A DNA stretch of 64,000 bases from G963664585 sp963664585 (GCA_963664585.2 CAXXEO010000014.1:248001-312000), one strand, 5' to 3'. Numbered from the stretch's first letter, positions 8,758-18,279 are shown. Notes: generated by a model not told the origin, from the sequence alone. A program made the numbers and translations.

Positions 8758-9255
8758 TGTAAACTGATACCATATGCTTTCGTTTGTTTCTCGATAGATT
8801 TTCATTGCACATTTTTCCAACACACGGTGAGAAGCGACATTGTCTTTTTCAGTCTCTGCTATAACACTGGTAACACCGGGTTGGCAGATTGCCCACTCGC
8901 ACATGGCTTTTGCTGCTTCTGTCATATAACCGTGATTTCGATGACGTTCATTCATTCCATATCCTATTTCTACCGTACCGTTTCGCTCGGGTGATCCCAT
9001 AAAACTTGCACTGCCAATGGATTGTTTATCGGACTTACGTATGATCTGCCAGTTTGTGTTCCACAAAATATCTTTACTGTTTTGAGTCGCCTTTTGATAC
9101 AGCGTCTCCATCGCCTGCTGTGTATGCTCGTCTAGCTGTTCACCTGAAGGGAAAAGGCCAAGTGCCTTTTCCATTTTATCCGTGCCCTGTAGTAAAAAAT
9201 TGAATTGAATCAGTGTCAACGGGATGATTATTAACCTTTCGGTATTAAGCTCCAT
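8734..9255 (-). CDS. GNAT-family N-acetyltransferase (RimJ/RimL-like)
   Basis: A 173-residue protein with N-terminal LNTERLIIIPL, a central strand pair (WQIIRKSDKQSIGSASFMG) and VEIGYGMNERHRNHGYMTEAAKAMCEWA. The acetyl-CoA loop is followed by VTSVIAETEKDNVASHRVLEKCAMK. It probably acetylates an amine on a small molecule or protein; the substrate is unknown. The last ~8 residues (TACQSISL) are read out of frame from the GGDEF relic, so the natural C-terminus has been replaced. RBS AAGGAAC lies upstream of the ATG. Confidence 0.85.
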   Translation of the reverse strand: MELNTERLIIIPLTLIQFNFLLQGTDKMEKALGLFPSGEQLDEHTQQAMETLYQKATQNSKDILWNTNWQIIRKSDKQSIGSASFMGSPERNGTVEIGYGMNERHRNHGYMTEAAKAMCEWAICQPGVTSVIAETEKDNVASHRVLEKCAMKIYRETNESIWYQFTACQSISL

Positions 9256-9351
9256 AATAATTACCTTGTTCCTTTCAAATATAAAAACATCACATAAGGC
9301 CCCTCGTTTATCTGTAGCATGCTTAGTTTTATAAAAGAAATTGTTTTTGTC

Positions 9352-9388
9352 TCTGCTTCCACTACCAGAGTCGGGTAGAAGCGGAGGC
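9352..9388. repeat. hairpin downstream of the DUF1003 gene
   Basis: Imperfect inverted repeat (GCTTCCACTACC with GGGTAGAAGC) directly after the DUF1003 stop codon. The string AGAAGCGGAGGCGG in it recurs at about 26800. Confidence 0.45.
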
Positions 9389-9390
9389 GG

Positions 9391-9915
9391 TTATTCTCTT
9401 GGTTCTTCCTCATTTGAGGGGGTCTTGCTGCTCTCCATCATTCTGATAAGCAGCGCTTGGTTTTCCATCAGCAGATCAATTTTCTTGTGTAAATCCTCAA
9501 CAACAATTTCTGATTTGAGATTGACCTTGTAGTCGTTTTCAGCTCTTAGTCTGTCTTTTTGTTCCTGCCTGTTTTGACTCATCATAATAAGCGGAGCTTG
9601 TATGGCCGCCACACAAGAAAGCACAAGGTTTAGAAGAATAAACGGGTAGGGATCAAAAGGTGTAGCCAGCGCAAGGATGTTGATCAGCATCCATGCAATC
9701 AGACAAAACACAAAAATGCTGATAAATTTCCAACTCCCGACAAAAGCCGCGAGACTGTCGGCTGCCTTTTGTCCGAATGAATTGGTTTCGGATGCGTTAT
9801 AGACTTTACTGGAGGCTACTTTTTCCTCCAGAAGCAGATGGATAATTTCCTCGTCAGTCAGATCACTTTCAATATCCTGAATAATTTTACCAACCAACTC
9901 TTCGTTGCTATACAT
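9391..9915 (-). CDS. DUF1003 membrane protein
   Basis: A ~174-residue protein with the DUF1003 core: ADSLAAFVGSWKFISIFVFCLIAWMLINI, then FDPYPFILLNLVLSCVAAIQAPLIMMSQNRQ, giving two transmembrane helices. An acidic N-terminal region precedes this and a coiled-coil-like C-terminal tail follows (VVEDLHKKIDLLMENQALLIRMM). The ATG at 9915 is preferred over a longer TTG start because AAAGAGG lies about seven bases upstream of it. Function is unknown; it lies downstream of the histidine kinase but 100 bases away with a hairpin between them. Confidence 0.85.
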   Translation of the reverse strand: MYSNEELVGKIIQDIESDLTDEEIIHLLLEEKVASSKVYNASETNSFGQKAADSLAAFVGSWKFISIFVFCLIAWMLINILALATPFDPYPFILLNLVLSCVAAIQAPLIMMSQNRQEQKDRLRAENDYKVNLKSEIVVEDLHKKIDLLMENQALLIRMMESSKTPSNEEEPRE

Positions 9916-9979
9916 GTTCTGCCTCTTTCCCTTTTCTGAATACTTTTGCAATTTAACGATTAATGACGAAAATTCAACG

Positions 9980-10010
9980 CTATTTGCCCAGCGGTAAGTG
10001 GGGCAGATAG
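9980..10010. repeat. intergenic hairpin, arms CTATYTGCCC/GGGGCAGATAG
   Basis: Inverted repeat just past the kinase stop codon. Almost the same arms occur at 21891-21928, so this is a member of the dispersed GC-core hairpin group. It may act as a terminator for the two-component operon. Confidence 0.6.
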
Positions 10011-10049
10011 AAAAGATGCATTTATTAAAAATCAGTCAGGTATTCGGGT

Positions 10050-11426
10050 TTACAATTTGATCTCAAAAACCGCACCGCCCTGATTATAAGCTGAAATACT
10101 GCCCCCCATGTACTCTACGGCGCTTTTCGCTATGGCCAGACCCAAACCGAAATTGCCGTTCTTTCCTTTATAAAATCGGTCGAAGATATGATCAAAATCG
10201 GTGGGGGATATCCCTTTTCCGTCATCGGAAATTCGAATGATTGGGCGGTCCTGCGTCAATATCTCGACCCTCACCTCGCTGGTTGCATACTTAATGCCAT
10301 TCGAAATAATATTGATCACCGCCTGGGCAAGCAGATTCTCATCTATCCGGGCGATAATTTTCTCACTTGTGCAAGTGAGGAAAATCCGCTTGTTTTCTTT
10401 CATTGCAAAGCCGTTGATCCGCTGAATATAGTCCTTGACGACATCACACACGTTTTGTTGCGTGACCTCACACGCATATGTCTTGTTTTCAATCCGAGAC
10501 AAGATAAGAAGCTCTTCGACCAGAGCGTTTAGCCTTTTGCTTTCTTCGCAGATAATCTCTGCTGTTTTGGCCGTATTGGTAAACACACCCTTTGCAATTC
10601 CCTCGGCATAGCCCTGTATGGACATCAAAGGTGTACGAAGCTCATGGGATGCATTTTGCAGGAACGTTTTTTGCGCATTGTCGTATAAGCTCAGTCGTCT
10701 GGACATCTCATTGACGCTGCCGTAAAGCTCATGAATTTCGGTTGTGCTCTCATCATTAGGCAGTGCAATGAACTCACCACCGCCAATACGACCCGCATAA
10801 CCGCATAGATCCTGTATTGGTTTTGCTATGCTTTTTGAAACAGAAACCGCTATCAGCGTGCTTACGCCAACCCCGATCAGAAGAATAATGATCAGTATGA
10901 CATTAACTGTTAGCATGATGCCTTTCGCTCCGTCCATTGAGGCAACGAAGACAATTCGCGGTGAAATGCCCGCCGCAAAATCCGTCAGCTTTACGCTTGT
11001 CATCAAAAAGCGTTTTCCGTTTTCACGAATGGTATATACTATACTTTTATCACCCGATTGCGTCATCTCTTTCAATTTTACGACCAGTGAATCGGTGAAG
11101 ATGGTACCATTTAATTGACGCGGGAACAGAACTTGATTGTTTTTATTGAAAATTAAAAATTCTGTATGTGAGGAGAGTTTTGATGCCTTCAGTACGGCGT
11201 TCAGGGAGGTAAGCACTTCATCCGCCCTCTGATCTGTGAGTGCACTGCCAACAAGTTGCTTTTTAATCAGCATGTTCATGGTTGAAACAGTACCGCTCAG
11301 ATCTTCTTTTGCTGTTCTTGTCAGGTAAATTTGCATGGCTACATTGAAAAGCAGCAACGTCAGTACCGGTACCAGAACAATGATAGTTACAAACGGACGG
11401 GTGATCTTCGTTTTAATTGTTTTCAC
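10050..11426 (-). CDS. sensor histidine kinase
   Basis: A 458-residue membrane kinase. TM1 is near the N-terminus (ITRPFVTIIVLVPVLTLLLFNVAM) and is followed by an extracellular sensor region of ~130 residues. TM2 (LTVNVILIIILLIGVGVSTLIAVSV) leads into a HAMP linker, then the phospho-acceptor motif FLQNASHELRTPLMSIQGYAEGI, N box NIISNGIKYA, G1 DDGKGI and G2 GNFGLGLAIAKSAVE. The start is GTG at 11426, supported by GGAGG six bases upstream; it overlaps the regulator gene by 14 bases. It phosphorylates the adjacent OmpR-type regulator. Signal unknown. Confidence 0.93.
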   Translation of the reverse strand: MKTIKTKITRPFVTIIVLVPVLTLLLFNVAMQIYLTRTAKEDLSGTVSTMNMLIKKQLVGSALTDQRADEVLTSLNAVLKASKLSSHTEFLIFNKNNQVLFPRQLNGTIFTDSLVVKLKEMTQSGDKSIVYTIRENGKRFLMTSVKLTDFAAGISPRIVFVASMDGAKGIMLTVNVILIIILLIGVGVSTLIAVSVSKSIAKPIQDLCGYAGRIGGGEFIALPNDESTTEIHELYGSVNEMSRRLSLYDNAQKTFLQNASHELRTPLMSIQGYAEGIAKGVFTNTAKTAEIICEESKRLNALVEELLILSRIENKTYACEVTQQNVCDVVKDYIQRINGFAMKENKRIFLTCTSEKIIARIDENLLAQAVINIISNGIKYATSEVRVEILTQDRPIIRISDDGKGISPTDFDHIFDRFYKGKNGNFGLGLAIAKSAVEYMGGSISAYNQGGAVFEIKL

Positions 11427-12112
11427 AATTGTCCTCCAGTTCCAGTTTGAAGCCATAACCCCACACCGAGCTTATTTTGACTATGCTATTTGTGAGTTTC
11501 TTACGCAGCCTTTTGATGACATCATCCGTTGCCCTTGTATCAGCCTCAAAATCAAATTGCCATACATTTTTGAGCAGTTCCTCTCTTGAAACGGCCTTAT
11601 CCTTGTTTTGAATTAAATAGACCATTAAAGCAAACTCAGTCGGCGTAAGTTCAAATCTCATTCCTTTTTGTAAGCTAAGCTTTGTATCTGTATTAATTTC
11701 TATATCGCCAAAGGAAAGCACGGGACTTTGCATTCATACCCCGGTCAAGCTGTATCCTTCGAAAAATAGCTTTCACGCGTGCAAGAAGCTCGATGGGCGA
11801 GAAGGGTTTGACCAGATAATCGTCACTGCCCATGGTAATGCCGGTGATGCGGTCAAGCTCGCTGTCTCTGGCTGAAACGATGATGATGGGCACATTGTGC
11901 TTTTCTCTGATTTTTGAACAGATGGTCAAGCCGTCGGTGCCTTCCATCATAATATCTAAAACAACCAAATCAGAGGGTTTTGCGACAAAGGCTGATAGCA
12001 GGCGGTCCCCATTTTCAAAAGCGACCACCTCATAACCGTCATTCTTCAGGAATCCGGCTATTAACTCGCGGATGTTTTTTTCATCGTCGGCGATATAAAT
12101 CAGCTTTTGCAT
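11413..12112 (-). pseudogene. OmpR-family response regulator, one frameshift
   Basis: The receiver domain (MQKLIYIADDEKNIRELIAGFL, phospho-acceptor in VVLDIMMEGTDG, KPF at its end) is in one frame. The winged-helix DNA-binding domain (FELTPTEFALMVYLIQNKDKAVSREELLKNVW, RATDDVIKRLRKKL, VWGYGFKLE) is in the next. Removing one A near 11732-11735 joins them with a normal linker. The start ATG at 12112 has GAAAGGAAG upstream. It is translationally coupled to the kinase. The divergent secreted coiled-coil gene is a plausible target. If the shift is real, the system is dead or the regulator is made as two pieces. Confidence 0.85.
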
Positions 12113-12301
12113 ATACCCACTTCCTTTCTGACATATTATAACACACAGTTTTTTGTAAGCATACAATTGCCGCAGCTTTGCCACAGTTTGGCGTTTGATT
12201 TCACCATGGCGGAAAAAGTATGATGAATACAGAAACAATACGTAGGTAGATCGGAATTTAGTCAGATCAAAAATTTAAAAGAATTAAGGAGATGCGACAC
12301 C

Positions 12302-12883
12302 ATGAAAAAAGCTATTACTCTTATTTGCGTCATTATGTTGGTTCTCAGCCTTGGCATCACTGCCTTTGCGGCAGACAATACGACCAAAACTACGGCCGGC
12401 TCTTCAAGTACCATTCAAGGTAAAATTGATGCGCTGAAAGAAAAGACGGCTGCAAAGCTTGCAAAACTTGAACAAAGAACTGTCATTTCAGAAGAAATGA
12501 AGGTATATTTAGAGGGTAAGCGCGCTGTGGCAGAGAGCAATCATGACAGAAACTCTGCTTTGGCAGAAGAAAACGCTGTGCTGAGGCGCGAACTAGCGGC
12601 CTCACTTGCAGCTATCAAAGCCGGCGAGACACCACTTGATGAGGAAATTGCCGAACAACTCAAAGCCCTTCGTCAAGAGCTAAAGGCGAAAACCGCCGCA
12701 CTGCATGAATTCAAGGGCGATATAAAAGAGATTGCTGAGACAAGAAAAGAATTTGTAAAAAATGAGAATTATGAGCAGTTAAATATAATGTTCGAGAGTA
12801 TTTACGCCATTCAAAATGAAAGATATGCATTACGGCAGGAGATAAATAGTATCTTGAAGGAAATGACAGCCCTCATCGGCTAA
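12302..12883 (+). CDS. secreted coiled-coil protein of unknown function
   Basis: A 193-residue protein with a clear Sec signal peptide (MKKAITLICVIMLVLSLGITAFA, cleavage after AFA). A Thr/Ser-rich spacer is followed by a highly charged, Ala/Glu/Lys-rich helical region over residues 45-190 that looks like a long coiled coil. No catalytic motif is visible. It is transcribed divergently from the two-component system and may be controlled by it. A decayed paralogue lies at 15493-15700. RBS AAGGAG is eight to nine bases before the ATG. Confidence 0.85.
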   Translation: MKKAITLICVIMLVLSLGITAFAADNTTKTTAGSSSTIQGKIDALKEKTAAKLAKLEQRTVISEEMKVYLEGKRAVAESNHDRNSALAEENAVLRRELAASLAAIKAGETPLDEEIAEQLKALRQELKAKTAALHEFKGDIKEIAETRKEFVKNENYEQLNIMFESIYAIQNERYALRQEINSILKEMTALIG

Positions 12884-12895
12884 CGCTTTAACTTT

Positions 12896-12937
12896 TTGAA
12901 CTCCGTCCGCCCCGCCATAGGGGGACGGAGTTCAAAT
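12896..12937. repeat. palindrome downstream of the coiled-coil gene
   Basis: Long inverted repeat with arms TTTGAACTCCGTCC and GGACGGAGTTCAAA around a CCCCGCC-type core. Similar arms (TTTTGAACTCCATCC) occur at 58050. Probably the transcription end of the coiled-coil gene. Confidence 0.7.
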
Positions 12938-13017
12938 TCGCTTCTTTAAATGGTATGTTCTTCGTTTTTGTATCTCCGCCGGAAGTCGGGATACAGAGAT
13001 AGGATTATTGAACAAAA

Positions 13018-13057
13018 AAGTACCGCGGCTCATAGAAGAGCCGCGGTACTTTTTTGT
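13018..13057 (-). terminator. terminator of the first chemoreceptor gene
   Basis: Stem AAGTACCGCGGCTC/GAGCCGCGGTACTT with flanking A and T runs, so it can terminate in both directions. The same stem follows the other two chemoreceptor genes. Confidence 0.9.
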
Positions 13058-13067
13058 TTTCCGACTA

Positions 13068-15113
13068 TTAATACTTTCCGAATTCTTTATCGCTGATGAT
13101 TATTCTTTTCTTTGTGCTGGGTGCTGCTGGTGCTGCAAACTCTTGCATAGAATTGCTATCAGCATTTCTTTTGTCAATCAGATCTTGAATCATTCTGGAA
13201 ATATCAGGGTTAATATCTTTTAGGTCCTTGTAAGCGGAAAGGTTGCTTTCTTTCTTTCTCAGCTTAAACATGCTGACCTGCTCTTTGAGAAGTCCGGCTT
13301 GGTTGGACAGTTCTTCGCTTGAAGCGGCACTTTCTTCAGAGGTGGCTGAATTTGCCTGAACGACAGCAGACACCTGCATAATTCCCTGATTGATCTGAGC
13401 GATACCCAAAGCCTGCTCGTTGGAAGAGACCGCGATATTGTTGACAAGAGTGGATACCTTATCTACTTCCTGGACAATCGAATTTAAAGCTTGTGATGTT
13501 TCGTTTGCAATCTTTGTTCCATCCTCAACCTTTTTGATAGAACCTTCGATCATCGCCGTGGTCTCTTTGGCCGCATTGGCAGATCTGGCGGCCAGGTTTC
13601 TTACTTCTTCCGCGACAACCGCAAAGCCTTTGCCATGCTGCCCTGCTCTTGCAGCCTCAACAGCGGCGTTTAGTGCCAATATATTAGTCTGGAATGCGAT
13701 TTCATCAATGACCTTGATAATTTTAGATATATTGCTGGACGAATCATTGATTTCATCCATGGCTTTCAGCATTTCCTTCATGCGCACATTGCCTTTATCT
13801 GCGTTGACTTTGGTACGTTCAGCAAGTTCGTTTGCCTCTTTTGCATTTACGGCGTTATGCTTTGTCTGCGCAGATATTTCTTCAATGGATGCCGTCAGTT
13901 GCTCGATCGAGCTTGCCTGTTCCGTGGCGCCCTGCGAGAGAGCAATACTGGAATCAGAAACTTGCTTGGAACCACCTGCCACTTGTTCTGAGGCAAGGCT
14001 GATATTGTTTAGTACTTCATTGAGATTCTGCGTCATTTCTTTAAACGCAGCAGCAAGTGTTCCAATTTCGTCTTTGCGTTTTAAGAATTGTTCCGGAATA
14101 ATCATCGTAAAGTCGCCGTTGGCAATGAGCCCGGCTACCACGGATGCCTCTTTGATCGGCTTACTGATGCTGAGTGCGATCAAATAACCAGCAAGAATAC
14201 TGACAGCAAGGAAGATAACACTCGCTATACCAATCATAACATGCAAAGCGTATTCACTTCTGCGAATACCTCATCTTTTGGCGCCGCCAGCGCGATCGAC
14301 CAGCCTGTAGTGCCTATTGGATCGTAACCCATATATTTGGTTAAACCCTTGTAGCTATATTGTCCTACGCCTTTCTCACCAGCACACATCTTTACTTCCA
14401 ATGCGGCTAGTGGGGCAAGACTAGTATCGGTTTTTGCCAGTTCAATGTTGTTTTCCATATTGAGTACAATTTGTTTATCGCTGTGGGCGATTACGGTTCC
14501 AGTTTTATTTATGATAAATGCTTTGCCGGTTTTTGCGTATGTAATATCAGTGATCATGGAGCTTAATCCGGTGCCATCCATGCCTGCAACCAATACACTG
14601 ATTACGCTACCGCTATCATTTTTTATAGGCACGGCGACAAAAATCATGATTGAACCATCTGATTTTGCTGACAAGGGGATCGGATACTGCATTGCTGCCC
14701 GCGACAGCCTTCTTAAAATAATCTCTTGCGGATATATCTAAATTGTTTTTAATCGCAAGTCCGCTTTTATCCGCCACAAACAAATCTTTATAGCCCCATT
14801 GTTTATTCAGTTTACTGAGAAGCGCTTCTATTTCAGTTTTATTGGCATTATAATCTTTAAATAGTTCGTTTGACGAAAGTGCGTCCAGTTGACTATAAAA
14901 GCCGTTTATACGTTCCTCAACAGTTGCCGCCCCCTGTGCCGTTATCTTCAGCAGAGAATCCTCAACGGAATTTGACAGCGCGGACGACGCAAGTGTATAT
15001 GAAATTACTGCCAGGCCTGCACAAACGACAATTACGATGAGCGAAATATAAGCAGTTATTTTTGCCATTAGACTTTTCAATGTAAAATTTAATTTCATCA
15101 TTTTTCCCCTCAA
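13068..15113 (-). pseudogene. methyl-accepting chemotaxis protein (dCache type), frameshifted
   Basis: Originally a ~677-residue receptor collinear with its two intact paralogues at 15886 and 19358. It has an N-terminal TM, dCache extracellular sensor, second TM, HAMP and the cytoplasmic signalling hairpin tip (EIAFQTNILALNAAVEAARAGQHGKGFAVVAEEVRNLAARS), ending EFGKY. The sensor is broken near 14665, where an extra A in AAAA separates VSK from SDGSIMIF. The segment near 14235-14246 needs two bases removed to join EVNTL to MIGIASV. The signalling half is an uninterrupted ORF. Chemoreceptor identity is certain; inactivation depends on the shifts being genuine. Confidence 0.9.
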
Positions 15114-15132
15114 TTACCTTTATTTATATGAT

Positions 15133-15250
15133 TTTTGTCTGACGAGTTTCGCCTTTCGATAGTTGCCACTGACAAGTCATATTTTTCCGCAGCCACCAAC
15201 TTTCCAAAATAAATATGGATTTTCATCCCTGACATGACATCAGAGGATTA
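15133..15250 (-). promoter_or_regulatory. conserved long leader of chemoreceptor gene 1
   Basis: Minus-strand leader sharing blocks with the leaders of the other two chemoreceptors: CTGATGTCA, TTGGAAAG followed by TGGTGGC, and AACTATCGAAAGGCGAAAC about 35-55 bases from the start codon. The ATAGTTG block that pairs with CAACTAT in the intact copies is missing here, fitting the broken gene. It matches no riboswitch class I can recall. Confidence 0.55.
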
Positions 15251-15404
15251 TGTCGATTACAACGGTGAGGGGTAAAATAATGATATTTCTTTGAAGAACA
15301 GGTTATTGCGTATAAGATCAAGATTGCATATTGTATTCCAAAATGAATACTCTTTGTTTTGAAATTGCAAAAGGGTTAAATCGGAATTTTTCCTCCTATT
15401 CTAA

Positions 15405-15431
15405 ATTTCGACAAAAATCGCTAAAACTAAA
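15405..15431 (-). promoter_or_regulatory. sigma-D (sigma-28)-like promoter, chemoreceptor 1
   Basis: TTTAGTTT, 11-base spacer, GTCGAAAT on the minus strand, close to the motility sigma consensus TAAAGTTT-N11-GCCGATAA. Same layout before all three chemoreceptors. Lies ~290 bases upstream of the start codon, giving a long leader. Confidence 0.75.
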
Positions 15432-15492
15432 GACACATTTCACAAAGAATATCTAAAAGGATAATTGGGCTGCTGTTTATACCAACGTATCA

Positions 15493-15700
15493 GAACATAG
15501 TTTTAACAAAAGAAAAAGCTGGGCAGAAATCTTATCTTGCAGTCTCACTTGCAGACATTAAAGCCGAAGAAACATCGGTTGATGTAAAAAATGTTAAACA
15601 GCTCAAGGCGCTTCTTGAAGAGCTAAAAGCAAAAATTGCAGCATTAAGAGAAATAAAACTTACTAGCAGTGGAATTATTGATATGGTAGATATAAAGTCA
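15493..15700 (+). pseudogene. relic of a paralogue of the secreted coiled-coil protein
   Basis: The plus-strand frame reads AVSLADIKAEETSVDVKNVKQLKALLEELKAKIAALREIK. It aligns with residues ~98-140 of the protein at 12302 (AASLAAIKAGETPLDEEIAEQLKALRQELKAKTAALHEFK). No signal peptide or start remains. The copy ends at a palindromic repeat, suggesting that repeat insertion or recombination truncated it. Confidence 0.8.
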
Positions 15701-15721
15701 AGAAATTCGTTTGGTTTGAGA

Positions 15722-15812
15722 CTAGTACTTTGTTGCAACTTAATCCTATATGACAATGGGTTAAATGCGCTTGCATATTCCCCCGCCGAAGGCGGGGGAA
15801 TATGCAAGTTTT
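15722..15812 (+). repeat. second palindrome family (ACTAGT-ended), copy 1
   Basis: Begins ACTAGTACTTTGT, contains AATGGGTTAAATG and ends in the hairpin TTGCATATTCCCCCGCC/GGCGGGGGAATATGCAA. The left arm is homologous to the reverse complement of the copy at 25316-25406. Confidence 0.75.
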
Positions 15813-15840
15813 AAGATGAGACAATATACGAGTTTGAAAA

Positions 15841-15879
15841 AAGTACCGCGGCTCTCTCTGAGAGCCGCGGTACTTTTTT
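15841..15879 (-). terminator. terminator of chemoreceptor gene 2
   Basis: Stem AAGTACCGCGGCTC/GAGCCGCGGTACTT flanked by A and T runs, seven bases past the stop codon. Confidence 0.9.
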
Positions 15880-15885
15880 CGTTTA

Positions 15886-17919
15886 TTAATACTTTCCGAA
15901 TTCTTTATCGCTGATGATTATTTTTTTCTTTGTGCTTGGTGCTGCTGCTTCTGTAAACATTCCATCCATGGAGCTGCTATCAGCCATTTTCTTGTCAATC
16001 AGACCTTGAATCATTCTGGAAATATCCGGATTGATATCTTTCAGGTCATTGTAAGAGGAAAGGGTGCTTTCTTTCTTTTTTAGTTTAAACATACCGACCT
16101 GTTCTTTGAGAAGTCCGGCCTGGTTGGACAGCTCTTCGCTGGAAGCGGCACTTTCTTCAGAAGTGGCCGAGTTTGCCTGAACGACGGCAGAAACCTGCAT
16201 AATTCCCTGATTGATCTGAGCGATGCCCAAAGCCTGTTCGTTGGAGGACACAGCAATATTGTTAACAAGTGTGGATACCTTATCTACTTCCTGAACAATC
16301 GCATTTAAAGCTTCAGATGTTTCATTTGCGATCTTTGTTCCATCCTCAACCTTTTGAATGGAGCCTTCAATCATTGCTGTGGTTTCTTTGGCAGCACTGG
16401 CAGATCTGGCGGCCAGGTTTCTTACTTCCTCTGCCACAACAGCAAAGCCTTTACCATGCTGCCCAGCTCTTGCCGCTTCAACAGCGGCATTCAGTGCCAG
16501 TATATTAGTCTGGAATGCGATTTCATCAATGACCTTGATAATTTTAGATATATTGCTGGACGAATCATTGATTTCATCCATGGCTTTCAGCATTTCCTTC
16601 ATGCGCATATTGCCTTTATCTGCGTTGACCTTGGTTCGTTCAGCAAGTTCATTTGCCTCTTTCGCATTTACGGCGTTATGCTTTGTTTGTGCAGATATTT
16701 CTTCAATGGATGCTGTCAACTGCTCGATTGAGCTTGCCTGTTCCGTCGCGCCCTGCGAAAGAGCAATACTGGAATCAGAAACCTGTTTGGATCCGCCTGC
16801 CACTTGTTCTGAGGCAAGGCTGATATTGTTTAGTACTTCATTTAGATTCTGTGTCATGTCTTTAAACGCAGCAGCAAGTGTTCCAATTTCGTCTTTGCGC
16901 TTTAAAAATTGTTCCGGTATTATCAATGTAAAGTCGCCTGCTGCAAGGGTTTGGGCTGCTGCGGCCGCCTCCTTAATAGGCTTGCTGATGCCGCTCGCGA
17001 TAATGTAAGCGGCCAGGATGCTGATAGCAAGCAAGACCGCACTTGCAATGCCGATCATTTTTGCCAGTGAATAAATCTCGACAAACACCTCGCTAGTTGG
17101 AGCCGCCAGAGCTAATGACCAGCCTGTAGACCCGACAGGACTATAGCCCATATATTTGGTTTCGCCCTTATAGCTATATTTCCCTGTTCCTTTTTGACCG
17201 GCACACATTTTGGTTTCCAGTGCGGCAAGTTCAGTAAGGCCTGTATCGGTCTTTACTTGTTCAAAAATATTATCCTGATTTAGAACGCTGTCTTTGTTGC
17301 TGTGAGCAATGGTGATACCCTTGCTGTTTTTCATGAATGCCTTTCCGGTTTTTGCGTATATAATATCAGAAATTATGGTGCTTAATCCATTGCCATCCAC
17401 GTTTGCAACCAATACGCTGATTACATTGCCACTGTCATTCTTGATCGGAACGGCAATAAAAATCTGCATTGTATTATCAGCTTTGCTGATAATGGGATCG
17501 GATATCGCATTGCTGCCTGCAGCGGCCTTTTTAAAATAATCCCTTGCGGATATATCTATACTTTTCGCATATGAAATTCCGCTTTTATCCGCCACAAATA
17601 AATCTGTATAGCCCCACTCTTTATTTAATTTAGTGAGAAGTGATTCTAATTCCATTTTATTTTCATTATAATCCTTGAATAATCCGTTTGAGGCGAGTGC
17701 GTTTAACTGACGATAATAACCGTTTAAACGTTCTTCAACTTTTGCCGCCCCCTCATTCGTTATCTTTAACAGAGATTCATCAACAGAATCTGTCAGCGCA
17801 GAAGACGCAAGGGTATATGAAATTACGCCCAAACTTGCGCAAACGACAAGTACTATTAGTGAAATATAAGCAGTTAGTTTTGCCATTAGACTTTTAAATG
17901 TAAAATTTAGTTTCATCAT
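15886..17919 (-). CDS. methyl-accepting chemotaxis protein (dCache type) 2
   Basis: A 677-residue transmembrane chemoreceptor. TM1 is at about residues 12-34 and the dCache sensor at ~38-280 (YTDLFVADKSG, DISARDYFKKA, MQIFIAVPIKNDSG). TM2 is at ~288-312, HAMP at ~313-365 and the methyl-accepting signalling domain at ~380-655, including the conserved hairpin tip EIAFQTNILALNAAVEAARAGQHGKGFAVVAEEVRNLAARS that binds CheA/CheW. The C-terminus SDKEFGKY is shared by all three paralogues. Ligand unknown. The signalling halves are nearly identical between copies while the sensors differ, fitting recent duplication or gene conversion. ATG start with AAGGAG upstream. Confidence 0.95.
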   Translation of the reverse strand: MMKLNFTFKSLMAKLTAYISLIVLVVCASLGVISYTLASSALTDSVDESLLKITNEGAAKVEERLNGYYRQLNALASNGLFKDYNENKMELESLLTKLNKEWGYTDLFVADKSGISYAKSIDISARDYFKKAAAGSNAISDPIISKADNTMQIFIAVPIKNDSGNVISVLVANVDGNGLSTIISDIIYAKTGKAFMKNSKGITIAHSNKDSVLNQDNIFEQVKTDTGLTELAALETKMCAGQKGTGKYSYKGETKYMGYSPVGSTGWSLALAAPTSEVFVEIYSLAKMIGIASAVLLAISILAAYIIASGISKPIKEAAAAAQTLAAGDFTLIIPEQFLKRKDEIGTLAAAFKDMTQNLNEVLNNISLASEQVAGGSKQVSDSSIALSQGATEQASSIEQLTASIEEISAQTKHNAVNAKEANELAERTKVNADKGNMRMKEMLKAMDEINDSSSNISKIIKVIDEIAFQTNILALNAAVEAARAGQHGKGFAVVAEEVRNLAARSASAAKETTAMIEGSIQKVEDGTKIANETSEALNAIVQEVDKVSTLVNNIAVSSNEQALGIAQINQGIMQVSAVVQANSATSEESAASSEELSNQAGLLKEQVGMFKLKKKESTLSSYNDLKDINPDISRMIQGLIDKKMADSSSMDGMFTEAAAPSTKKKIIISDKEFGKY

Positions 17920-17952
17920 TTTTTCTCCTTAATTTTCTTTATTCATATGATT

Positions 17953-18058
17953 TTCTTGCGCTGGGTTTCGTCTTTTGATAGTTGCTATTGTGTTTTTCTG
18001 CTGCCACCATCTTTCCAACTATGATAAAACTGTTACTTCCCCAACCTGACATCAGAGA
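17953..18058 (-). promoter_or_regulatory. conserved long leader of chemoreceptor gene 2
   Basis: Same blocks as the other two leaders: CTGATGTCAGGTT, TTTTATCATAGTTGGAAAG, TGGTGGC, then AACTATCAAAAGACGAAAC. ATAGTTG and CAACTAT can form a 7-bp stem, and GTTGGG/CCCAGC can enclose it. Looks like a folded RNA; not a class I recognise. Confidence 0.6.
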
Positions 18059-18252
18059 ATTATATTGATCATCGTGGTATGAGTCCTGTCAGATGGGTGA
18101 TTCCAAAATGATTGCATAGCATTTTTATCAGATATCATATTCCGCGATTTGAAACCTTGGTTATAATAAATCAATACAAAATGGATCGTGTAGACTCCGG
18201 TTGACTTTTTGGCGCTTGTTATATTGTATTCATTAATTTTAACCCAATTAAA

Positions 18253-18279
18253 TTATCGACAAAAATTACCATAACTAAA
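18253..18279 (-). promoter_or_regulatory. sigma-D-like promoter, chemoreceptor 2
   Basis: TTTAGTTA-N11-GTCGATAA on the minus strand, about 335 bases upstream of the start codon. Confidence 0.8.

Noticed and set aside
13420..14187. 255-codon plus-strand ORF opposite chemoreceptor 1 (and similar ones opposite copies 2 and 3)
   Set aside because: Arises from the codon bias of the Ala/Ser-rich signalling domain on the other strand and recurs in each paralogue.
15100..15260. Hammerhead ribozyme in the chemoreceptor leader (CTGATG and CGAAAC motifs)
   Set aside because: The invariant A after CTGATG is a T in all three leaders and the spacing between the two core strands is far too long.
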